Translations under genes and position numbers: made by a program
Part shown: piece after piece, positions 54,901-61,660 of the stretch
Layout of the letters: the number at the start of each line of letters is the position of its first letter
How positions within the stretch are numbered: the first letter of the stretch is position 1
The notes under the pieces: generated by a model
Seen by the model: the letters and a program-made list of their open reading frames with translations, nothing else
What the model was told of the DNA's origin: nothing
Database searches by the model: none
Assembly: GCF_011927835.1 (NCBI RefSeq)
Contig: NZ_JAATJH010000005.1
Coordinates: 186,001 to 250,000 of the forward strand
Origin: Neolewinella antarctica
GTDB taxonomy: Bacteria; Bacteroidota; Bacteroidia; Chitinophagales; Saprospiraceae
Reading direction: 5' to 3'
DNA: 64,000 bases

Positions 54901-54992
54901 CCGATGTTTCCCAACTTCCCGCCGGCGCGTATCAACTGCGCATCACGGAAAATGAGTCAAGAAGTGGCGTCGTTACTTGGGTACTTCAGTGA
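51933..54992 (+). CDS. Secreted CotH-kinase-family protein 2, no standard start codon
   Basis: Paralogue of the preceding gene with the same domain order, including the module inserted in the lamin-tail domain. The first standard start codon in frame is GTG 52407, which would remove the signal peptide and lamin-tail half. The frame is open and clearly conserved upstream: TCFLLLCLITASLTAQVRLNEAV aligns with genes 1 and 3. It reaches ATA 51933 just after a TAA. From ATA the product is 1019 residues, against 1020 for gene 1. So either a rare ATA/ATC start is used or the start codon is mutated and the gene silenced. CotH motifs VLRNGGNDWLRSMIRD and WGFYNLREKVNEDFL and the T9SS tail are intact, arguing for recent or continuing function. 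Confidence 0.8.
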   Translation: MSRTPSTLSPIVPTKTCFLLLCLITASLTAQVRLNEAVNSNGQLQDEDGDTPDWFELHNTGERQNLAGWTLSDDSEEPKKWTIGSLDLPTDGYQLIWASGKDRNDVAVTRTLVGPGTPGFYLVPNRPVATDWNTVGFDDGTWTAGTTSLGFGDPPYATVVPTGTRSVFLRQTFDLTDPATVRELLLDVDYDDGFVAYVNGREIARANLRESRPGYDATASSSSEGRLVDGGQPVRYAYRELSELLRTGENVLAIQVHNLSSPATDLTIAAFLSARFAGPVTDGTAPPDLLGLASAGPHTNFKLNSEGETLYLHDDRGIFVDSLTVAGIPSDVAVGIPPSGGEPLLYEVTTPGARNPETGFSGAVGGDVLFSQAGGLSTAFALTLSGAGEGEEIRYTTNATLPVATSERYDEPIQITRNTVIRARIFGPGKLPSAVQTQTYLVGVDHDIDVVTLVTEPDNFFDGKTGIYVLGDDYDGKFPYFDSNIWQDKEVPLHFSFIPKDGGEVFYQDLGTKVFGGYSRARSQRSLSLFARSRYGDGDMDYAFFPNRSYDEYESLVLRNGGNDWLRSMIRDVTMTGLMDGSGLDVQAFRPVATYLNGRYWGFYNLREKVNEDFLAARHGVDPDEVDILEWDGAVVEGSNLDYLELIDFASTNDLSEEANYRRVTDEIDVDNYLLYQVAQIYYANRDWPGNNVKYWRAQTPGAKWRWILFDTDFGAALLNNTEANSNMITFTLATSGTGRANPLWSTVLFRNLMANRTFRDRFINQMADETNSRFRYANVNELITNNKDYISKEIPKALRRWNQRNNFARSTNDIRTFFRERPGNVQRHVRDYFNLRANHAVRVVIDDTAEGYVVLNSLTLEGAEWTGDYYEGVPIKLTAVARAGYSFSHWELGSDATTATITVDLNSSTSFRPIFRSTATSVEATRGLASLVNVTDFSYSPNPASAVARLAFTTLRGTRVRAQLFDVRGVLVTTFVDQELAAGSQTFSADVSQLPAGAYQLRITENESRSGVVTWVLQ

Positions 54993-55030
54993 GAAGCATT
55001 CGCCGTTTCAAGGTGACGTTGAATTTTATT

Positions 55031-55047
55031 GCGCGGACGCCGGTGCC
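55031..55047 (-). repeat. Copy of dispersed GC-rich 17-mer between CotH genes 2 and 3
   Basis: GCGCGGACGCCGGTGCC, 38 bp after the gene 2 stop, in the same relative place as the copy after gene 1. Confidence 0.5.
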
Positions 55048-55101
55048 GGGTCGTTGGGGAAATAGCAAGGAAGAAATCCCGGTGGAAAACGCCCATCCAT
55101 T

Positions 55102-57594
55102 ATGCCATATTTTAAAAAGTTACCGAACGTGTACACCAGGATAATTTTACTGCTCGTCTGTTTATCCAATCTGGCGCTGAATGCCCAAATTAGGCTGAAC
55201 GAGGCCGTCAACTCCAACAGCCAATTCGAAGACGAGGACGGTGACACGCCCGACTGGTTCGAGCTCCGTAACCTTGGTAGTGAGCAAAACTTGGCGGGCT
55301 GGACGCTCTCCGACGACGCTGATAAACCACAAAAGTGGACGATTACCGGCCTCGTAATCCCCGCCGGCGGCTACCAAATGATCTGGGCGTCGGGAAAGGA
55401 CCTCGCCCTGCTCGAACTGACGGATTCTGCGCCGCACACCAATTTCAAGCTCAGTGCGGGCGGTGAAACGCTCTACCTCCACGACGACCGGGGCCGCTTC
55501 GTCGATAGCCTGGTGGTGGCTGGCGCCCCGGCGAATGTCTCCGTCGGTATCCCACCTTCCGGGGGGGAGCCAGTTCTTTACGGAGTAACCACCCCCGGTG
55601 CGCGTAATCCCGAAACGGGTTTTACCGGGGTGGTGGAAGGCGAAGTGAGCTTTAGTCAGGTAAACGGTGTGAGCGAGGCTTTTACGCTTACCCTCGGTGG
55701 GGATGACGGGGGGAAGGAAATCCGCTACACGACCGACGCTACCCTCCCGGTAGTAAACTCTCCGCGCTACACCGGGCCCATTCGGGTCGATACTAACGTC
55801 GTCGTCCGGGCGCGCCTCTTCGAACCCGGAAAACTGCCCTCCCCGCCGCAGACGCGTACTTATCTAGTTGACGTGGTTCACGACATCGACGTGGTTACTT
55901 TGGTGACGGAGCCGGATAATTTTTTCGATGGCAAGGACGGTATTTACGTCCTTGGTGATGGATACGTGGGGGATTTTCCCTTTCAGGGCTCCAACATTTG
56001 GCTGGATAAAGAGGTCCCCATCAATTTCACGCTGATTCCGGATGACGGTAGCGAGTTATTCAGCCAGGAGGTAGGGGCCAAAATATTTGGTGGCTACAAC
56101 CGTGGGCGGTCGCAAAGATCCCTATCCCTCTTCGCCCGCAACCGCTACGGTGACGATGACATGGATTACGCGTTCTTTCCCAACCGAAGCTACCGAGAAT
56201 ACAAAAACCTCGTTCTGCGTAATTCCGGTAACGACTGGATGCGCACGATGCTCCGGGACGCTACGCTGACCGAACTGATGGATGGCTCTGGCCTGGACGT
56301 GCAGGCCTTCCGCCCCGTCGCCACTTACCTCAACGGGCACTACTGGGGTCTGTATAACCTCCGCGAAAAGGTCAACGAAGATTTTCTGTCCTCCCGTCAC
56401 GGGGTCGATCCCGATAAAGTCGACCTGCTGGAAATATGGGGCAGGATAGTTGAAGGGAGTAACGAAAAATACTGGGAGCTGCTCGAATTCATCGATACTA
56501 ATGACCTGCGAGAAGACGAGAATTATCGGCAGGTGTCCGAATTATTTGACGTAGATAACCTAATTAAGTTCCACCTGGCACAGATATACTTCAACAACCG
56601 CGACTGGTACAATAACGTGAAATTCTGGCGGGAGCAGGCACCCGGCGGCAAGTGGCGCTGGATTTTGTATGACACGGACCAGGGGGGCAGCCTCTCCGGC
56701 GGTGGTGGCGGGCCGCAAGTGGACGATTTGGGCTCCGCGATGAATGTTGACGGCCCCAACCCGGCCTGGGCAACGATACTGTTGCGCAAGCTGATGGTAA
56801 ACCAAGTTTTTCGCGAACGTTTCATTAACCAGCTAGCCGACGAAATGAATAGCCGATTCTTGTTCGATAACGTAAATCGGCTCATCACTAAGAACGAGCA
56901 GCACATTGCCAACGAGATGATCCAGGCCGCCCGCCGGTGGCAGACCGAAGACAGGGTCAGGGGAAGCACGGAGCGGATGCGAAATTTCTTCAGGTTGCGG
57001 CCTGACTACGTGAAGCAGCACGTGCAAAATTACTTCGGTCTCCGCGCCGTCCACGAAGCCAAAATAATAATCGGTGACACGACGGAGGGCTACGTGCAAC
57101 TAAATAGCCTCACGCTGGAAGAGCGGGAGTGGACGGGAGATTATTACGCGGGCGTCCCCATAAAACTGACGGCCATCGCGCGGCAAGGCTACGTGTTTAG
57201 CCACTGGGAGTTGGATGCAGACGCCACGACGGCGTCCATTACGGTAGACCTGGATTCAGATGCCGCCTTCAGACCAGTCTTCCGCTCCGCGGGAACTTCG
57301 GTTGGGGCCGCACGAGGGATGTCCGGATTAACGACCGTGCGGGATTTGACGTACTTCCCCAACCCGGCGTCATCGGTGGCCCGCCTTGCTTTTACCACCT
57401 TACGTGGCACCCGCGTCCGCGCCCAACTGTGCGACGTACGCGGCGTAGCGGTCAGGACTTTCGTGGATCAGGACCTACCGGCGGGGCGGAATACCTTCGA
57501 GGTCGACGTATCCCAACTTCCCGCCGGAACCTATCAACTGCAAATTACCGAAGACGAGGTCCGGAGTGGCGTGATTAGCTGGATAATCCAGTGA
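55102..57594 (+). CDS. Secreted CotH-kinase-family protein 3, lacking the inserted module
   Basis: 830 residues from the ATG 55102, signal peptide to about LNAQ (residue 30). It is 190 residues shorter than gene 1 because the lamin-tail domain is continuous: VIP-AGGYQMIWASGKDLALLELTDSAPHTNFKL joins what in genes 1 and 2 is split by the DVDYDDGFVAYxNG module. The chitobiase-C-like part (KEIRYTTDATLPVV), CotH domain (LVLRNSGNDWMRTMLRDA, WGLYNLREKVNEDFL, WRWILYDTDQGG), GYVFSHWELDADATT segment and T9SS tail (FPNPASSVARLAF, LPAGTYQLQITED) are kept. In the CotH metal motif genes 1 and 2 have FDTDFG where this one has YDTDQG, so activity may differ. Last of the tandem array. Confidence 0.88.
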   Translation: MPYFKKLPNVYTRIILLLVCLSNLALNAQIRLNEAVNSNSQFEDEDGDTPDWFELRNLGSEQNLAGWTLSDDADKPQKWTITGLVIPAGGYQMIWASGKDLALLELTDSAPHTNFKLSAGGETLYLHDDRGRFVDSLVVAGAPANVSVGIPPSGGEPVLYGVTTPGARNPETGFTGVVEGEVSFSQVNGVSEAFTLTLGGDDGGKEIRYTTDATLPVVNSPRYTGPIRVDTNVVVRARLFEPGKLPSPPQTRTYLVDVVHDIDVVTLVTEPDNFFDGKDGIYVLGDGYVGDFPFQGSNIWLDKEVPINFTLIPDDGSELFSQEVGAKIFGGYNRGRSQRSLSLFARNRYGDDDMDYAFFPNRSYREYKNLVLRNSGNDWMRTMLRDATLTELMDGSGLDVQAFRPVATYLNGHYWGLYNLREKVNEDFLSSRHGVDPDKVDLLEIWGRIVEGSNEKYWELLEFIDTNDLREDENYRQVSELFDVDNLIKFHLAQIYFNNRDWYNNVKFWREQAPGGKWRWILYDTDQGGSLSGGGGGPQVDDLGSAMNVDGPNPAWATILLRKLMVNQVFRERFINQLADEMNSRFLFDNVNRLITKNEQHIANEMIQAARRWQTEDRVRGSTERMRNFFRLRPDYVKQHVQNYFGLRAVHEAKIIIGDTTEGYVQLNSLTLEEREWTGDYYAGVPIKLTAIARQGYVFSHWELDADATTASITVDLDSDAAFRPVFRSAGTSVGAARGMSGLTTVRDLTYFPNPASSVARLAFTTLRGTRVRAQLCDVRGVAVRTFVDQDLPAGRNTFEVDVSQLPAGTYQLQITEDEVRSGVISWIIQ

Positions 57595-57629
57595 TAATTA
57601 CCGATTCACGGACCACACCGAAAAGGCGC

Positions 57630-58103
57630 TTACACTTCCGGAGTGGTGACGTCTTTCGCGTAACAGCAACTCTCTTCCACCCCGACGAAGGGACCGTAAT
57701 TGTCAATACGCTCAAAACCAGCGCGCGCGTAAAATGCGACCGCGCCGGGCATCTCGTGACCCGTTTCTAGGATGATTCTCGATTTCCCTAACTCGGCGGC
57801 CCAGTGCTCGATCTCCGAGACAATGACGGAGCCCACCCGCCGGCCCCGCTGCGCAGGGGTGACGAACATCCGCTTCAACTCCACCGTGCCCGACCCGAAT
57901 GCTTTGAAGGAACCACAGCCGATCGCCTCGTCGCCACGGTAGGCAATGACGACCTGCTTAATGTCTTCCAGGCCGTTGAACTGATCGAAGAATACCATTC
58001 GCTCGCCGTAAATGCCACGGAGATAGACGTCCAGCTGTTGGATTAGCCCCGGTAAACCAGGGTGAGCGGAATCAGTACGGAGGAGGGAAACGGGAGTTGC
58101 CAA
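57630..58103 (-). CDS. GNAT-family N-acetyltransferase
   Basis: 157 residues. Acetyl-CoA-binding motif A is VELKRMFVTPAQRGRRVGSVIVSEIEHWA (R/Q-x-x-G-x-G/A pattern as QRGRRVG), followed by SRIILETGHEMPGAVAFYARAGFERI. It acetylates a small molecule or protein amine; the target is unknown. The only standard start before the domain is TTG 58103, 12 bp after the stop of the metalloprotease gene in the same frame, so it is the second gene of that operon. A glutamate/metal-dependent GNAT close to MarR-linked acetyltransferases is possible. Confidence 0.85.
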   Translation of the reverse strand: MATPVSLLRTDSAHPGLPGLIQQLDVYLRGIYGERMVFFDQFNGLEDIKQVVIAYRGDEAIGCGSFKAFGSGTVELKRMFVTPAQRGRRVGSVIVSEIEHWAAELGKSRIILETGHEMPGAVAFYARAGFERIDNYGPFVGVEESCCYAKDVTTPEV

Positions 58104-58115
58104 ACGAGATGTGCG

Positions 58116-60554
58116 TTAGTGTCCACAACCAATGGGCGAGCCGTCGGGTAAGTTCCCCGCCGGGGGCAATTTCAGCTCGCCGGGGTTGCGCAGGAATAAT
58201 TTGATCCGATTGTCCAGGTAAGTGCGCTGCATTTCCTCGCCGTTCAGGCTTTTGGAAATGCGCCGCAGTTCGTTCATCGTGGCCGCCCGGACCATCTCCG
58301 CCGCCGTCGCGTCCGTCGCCACCCGCATCAGGTGTTCGACGTAGCGCCGTTGGACCATCGCGTTGAGCGCGGCGGCGTAGGGGCGTTCCGTTTTGTCGAC
58401 GGGGTCGGCGTTGGTGGACGTCCAGATACGCTTCAGGTATTTCGGGAGAGTGGTAAATCCCATTTTGGGGTAAAGCGCGCGTTGCTCCGCCACCCGGTCG
58501 AGACGTTGGGGGTGGAGCATGAACATCAAGGTGTTGTCGGCGGCAAGCTCCGCCATGGCGAAGGGGTCTAACCCACCGCCGTTTTTGGTCTTAAAAAGCT
58601 CCCGGTCGCGGTCGTAGCCCATTGCCGGGGGCGGGATGGTGCGGTAGATCGTGGCGGGCAGGCGGAGGACGTCCGGGCTCAGGGTTCGCAGCAGCCCCTT
58701 AACCGCGCGGCGTTGCTCGTCGTCGTCCACGGGCTTCAGGCCGGCCGTTTCGTAGGCGCTGTTGGTTTCGTACTGGTAGTAGTAACCGGCTACGCTTTTG
58801 GCCACGGCTTCCACTTGGTAGCGGTGCATGAGGTAGACTGGGGTCAGTACTTTTTCCAGTTCCGAGATGGGTAGGTCGGGCGCGAGGTTGTCCGGGCCGA
58901 AGTTTTTTAGGGCGAAGGCGCGGAGTTCCAGCAGGCGGTCGAGTTCGTCAACGGCGTTGCCACCATTATCCCACAAGTGGGCCTGGGGGTTGCTACTGCC
59001 CGCGGGCCGCGCGTCGGCGTCGCTGAGGTAGAGCAGACTCAGCCGGTCATTTTCTTCGAGAATCTCGGCTAACTCCTCTTTTTCGCTAACGCCTTCCGTA
59101 AAGTCCTGGTAGCCGTAAAGGACCGTTCGGACGTCCCATTCGCCAATGCCGACGGCGTACGCCTCGCTCAAGTCGACCACGCCATTTTCCAGCGTCACGT
59201 AGGGGTGGGGATAATCCATCACCGAGGTCCGTTCGTTGACGGAGGCGGCGAAGTTGTGGGCCAGGCCGATCGTGTGGCCGACTTCGTGGGCGCTCAGTTG
59301 GCGCAGGCGGGCCAGGGCCATTTCTTCTAGGCGCGGGTCGGGTGTGCTACCCTCCGCGTAGGCGGGGATGAGCCCTTGCGCGAGCAGAAAATCCTGCCGC
59401 ACGCGCAGCGAACCGAGGAGTACGTGGCCCTTGATGATCTCTCCCGTCCGTGGGTCGACGACGCTACTGCCGTAGCTCCAGCCCCGCGAACTGCGGTGTA
59501 CCCAGTTGATGACGTTGTAGCGTACGTCGAGCGGGTCGGCGTCTTCCGGCAGCACTTCGACGCGGAAGGCGTTGCGGTAGCCGGCTTCTTCAAAAGCTTC
59601 GTTCCACCAGCGCGCGCCTTCGAGGAGGGCGGTTTTCACGGGTTCCGGCGCGCCCCGGTCGAGGTAATAAATAATGGGTTCGACGGGGTCACTCATCTCT
59701 AGCGTCGGGTCTTTCTTTTCCAGCCGGTGGCGGGTGATGAAGCGCTTGTGGAGGGGTTGGTCGATGGGCGTGGCGTAGTCGGCGTACATCATCGGGAAGT
59801 AGCCGCTGCGGGGGTCAAAGACGCGGGCTTGGTAGCCGTCGTCGGGTAGCTCCACGAAGCTGTGGTGCATTCGTAAACTAAAGCTGCCGGAAGTAGGCGT
59901 AACGCTGCGGAGTTGGCTGCCGGTCGCTTCGCCGGTGAAGGTGAGGGTCGCTTCGAATTCGCTATTTTGGGGGAAGTTTTTTGTCTTTGCCCGGTAGACG
60001 GCGCTGCGGTCGGCGTCGAGCTTAAAGGTGCCCTGTTTGCCTTTCTTCAGCCGGTCGATCACCCCGTGCGCGTCGCTGAGGAGCATTGGCGTCAGGTCGA
60101 TCAGTGCCCGCCCGTCGCTCATCGCGGCGGCCTTGAAGCCGAAGAGTACGGACTGCGCGAAGGCGTCACGTACGCTGGCTACTTCATCCGGATTATCACT
60201 CACGGCGCGGTAGTCAAGATTGCGCTGGACGAGGAGAACTTTGGGGCCGACGCGCCGGAACTGCACGACGCGGCTGTCGCCAAGTTGGTTGCGGTCGAGG
60301 CCGATGTCGTTACTTCCCAGGCCGGCGGCGAGGCTGTTGACGTAGAGGAAATCCTCGTCGAAGTTTTTTACTTCCAGGTAGACTTTCCCTTCCTCATCGC
60401 TCCAGTAGAAGTCGAAATACCCTTCCATCTTCTCCAGGCTATCCGTGACTTCAGCGATGGATTTCATCTTCTTAGCGTCGGCCTTTTGGGCGCTGACGCC
60501 GGTGCAGAGGAAGATGGCTAGAAAGCCGAGTAACAGGGTACGGGGTAGGATCAT
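58116..60554 (-). CDS. Exported zinc metalloprotease, DUF5117/DUF4953 type
   Basis: 812 residues from the ATG 60554. Signal peptide MILPRTLLLGFLAIFLCTGVSAQ. After a DUF5118/DUF5117-like N-terminal half (YFDFYWSDEEGKVYLEV, YVNSLAAGLGSNDIGLDRNQLG) the catalytic motif is SAHEVGHTIGLAHNFAAS, a metzincin HExxHxxGxxH, followed by a downstream methionine in SVMDYPHP that fits the Met-turn. Length and order match the Bacteroidota zinc-dependent metalloproteases of this type. It is expected in the periplasm or outside; substrates are unknown. The GNAT gene follows after 12 bp. Signal-peptide codons for CTGVSA carry a variant of the dispersed 17-mer (60490-60506). Confidence 0.9.
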   Translation of the reverse strand: MILPRTLLLGFLAIFLCTGVSAQKADAKKMKSIAEVTDSLEKMEGYFDFYWSDEEGKVYLEVKNFDEDFLYVNSLAAGLGSNDIGLDRNQLGDSRVVQFRRVGPKVLLVQRNLDYRAVSDNPDEVASVRDAFAQSVLFGFKAAAMSDGRALIDLTPMLLSDAHGVIDRLKKGKQGTFKLDADRSAVYRAKTKNFPQNSEFEATLTFTGEATGSQLRSVTPTSGSFSLRMHHSFVELPDDGYQARVFDPRSGYFPMMYADYATPIDQPLHKRFITRHRLEKKDPTLEMSDPVEPIIYYLDRGAPEPVKTALLEGARWWNEAFEEAGYRNAFRVEVLPEDADPLDVRYNVINWVHRSSRGWSYGSSVVDPRTGEIIKGHVLLGSLRVRQDFLLAQGLIPAYAEGSTPDPRLEEMALARLRQLSAHEVGHTIGLAHNFAASVNERTSVMDYPHPYVTLENGVVDLSEAYAVGIGEWDVRTVLYGYQDFTEGVSEKEELAEILEENDRLSLLYLSDADARPAGSSNPQAHLWDNGGNAVDELDRLLELRAFALKNFGPDNLAPDLPISELEKVLTPVYLMHRYQVEAVAKSVAGYYYQYETNSAYETAGLKPVDDDEQRRAVKGLLRTLSPDVLRLPATIYRTIPPPAMGYDRDRELFKTKNGGGLDPFAMAELAADNTLMFMLHPQRLDRVAEQRALYPKMGFTTLPKYLKRIWTSTNADPVDKTERPYAAALNAMVQRRYVEHLMRVATDATAAEMVRAATMNELRRISKSLNGEEMQRTYLDNRIKLFLRNPGELKLPPAGNLPDGSPIGCGH

Positions 60555-60599
60555 TGCGCCAAGATAAGGAGCACGAAGTACACCGCAGGCAGTGCGGGG

Positions 60600-61550
60600 T
60601 TACGCTCCGATCAAAAGCCAGCACCGGTGCAAATTCCGCTTTCGGTAATCCGGTGGTAGCGTTTGCTTGGTAATCTCCTTGATGGAGGCCGCACCGCGCA
60701 CCCGCGCTTCGTCTAGCTTAAACTTCCGGTAATTCGTGATGAAGTAGAGTTGTCCACCGGGTTTGAGCAGGTTCAGCGACCGGTTGAGGAGTTCGACGTG
60801 GTCGCGCTGGGTGTCGAGCGTGTCGCGCATCATCTTGGAATTCGAAAAGGTCGGCGGGTCGAGGATGATGACGTCGTAATTCGCGATGTCGTGCTTCTTG
60901 AGCCAGGGCACGGCGTCGGCACGGATGAACCGGTGGTTACCGGGCTCGATTTCGTTAAGGGCTAAGTTGCGCTCGCCCCACTCCAGGTAGGTGTTCGAGA
61001 GGTCTAAGCTATCCACCCGCTTGGCACCCGCGGCTGCGGCGTATACGGTGAACGAACAGGTGTAAGAAAATAGGTTAAGTACTACCGCGTCCTCGATTTC
61101 CTGCACCCGTTTGGCCACCATCATCCGTGTTTGCCGGTGGTCGGGGAAGAAGCCCGTGTCGAGGTAATCCGTCAGGTTGACGATAAAGCCAAGACCGTTC
61201 TCCACGACGGTAAACTCCCGCTGCGCTACGGACAGCTTTTCGTACTGGCTCGTACCCGATTGGCGTTGGCGAAGTTTAAAAAACACCTGGTCGCGCCCAA
61301 CGTCGAGCACGTCCATGATCACGTCCCGGTAGGCCAGTTTCCGGTCCTGAAAATCATCCTCCGTCCATGTTTCCCCCCGCCGTTCGTACACCGCGACGTA
61401 AAGTTGATCCGCGTACCGGTCAATGGTGATGGGGAACTCGTCCAAGTCCGCATCGTAGATCCGGTAGGCTTCCAACTCCTGTCGGCGGGCCCACTTGTCG
61501 TAGTGGCGGGCCATTTTCTTTAGGCGGTTGGCGAAGGGGGTGTAGGGCAT
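60600..61550 (-). CDS. RlmK-like class I SAM-dependent rRNA methyltransferase
   Basis: 316 residues from the ATG 61550. It resembles the C-terminal (RlmK) half of E. coli RlmL, standing alone: FANRLKKMARHYDKWARRQELEAYRIYDADLDEFPITIDRY, TGFFPDHRQTR, SAM site NLFSYTCSFTVYAAAAGAK, then catalytic IILDPPTFSNSKMM and RDHVELLNRSLNLLKPGGQLYFITN. The RlmK domain makes N7-methylguanosine at position 2069 of 23S rRNA. The N-terminal RlmL half, if present, is elsewhere. The upstream gap holds a 7-bp tandem repeat. Confidence 0.87.
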   Translation of the reverse strand: MPYTPFANRLKKMARHYDKWARRQELEAYRIYDADLDEFPITIDRYADQLYVAVYERRGETWTEDDFQDRKLAYRDVIMDVLDVGRDQVFFKLRQRQSGTSQYEKLSVAQREFTVVENGLGFIVNLTDYLDTGFFPDHRQTRMMVAKRVQEIEDAVVLNLFSYTCSFTVYAAAAGAKRVDSLDLSNTYLEWGERNLALNEIEPGNHRFIRADAVPWLKKHDIANYDVIILDPPTFSNSKMMRDTLDTQRDHVELLNRSLNLLKPGGQLYFITNYRKFKLDEARVRGAASIKEITKQTLPPDYRKRNLHRCWLLIGA

Positions 61551-61554
61551 TTTT

Positions 61555-61588
61555 GGTCTGGGGTCTGGGGTCTAGGGTCTAGGGTCTG
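61555..61588. repeat. 7-bp tandem repeat, five units of GGTCTRG
   Basis: Five consecutive GGTCTGG/GGTCTAG units directly upstream of the rRNA methyltransferase start. A second array of 8-bp GGTAGTNN words (minus strand, about four units) lies at 61629-61663 abutting the dnaB stop. Confidence 0.7.
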
Positions 61589-61660
61589 TAGTTCGCGGTA
61601 TTGAATCTCAGAATCCGATGGTCCAGGACTATCATACTACCAGACTACCGAACTACCGTA

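Noticed and set aside
54806-57422. GGCACCCGCGTCCGCGCC within the T9SS tails of CotH genes 2 and 3, resembling the dispersed 17-mer
   Set aside because: It encodes the conserved GTRVRAQ of the sorting domain in both paralogues, so duplication of the gene explains it; not counted as separate element copies.
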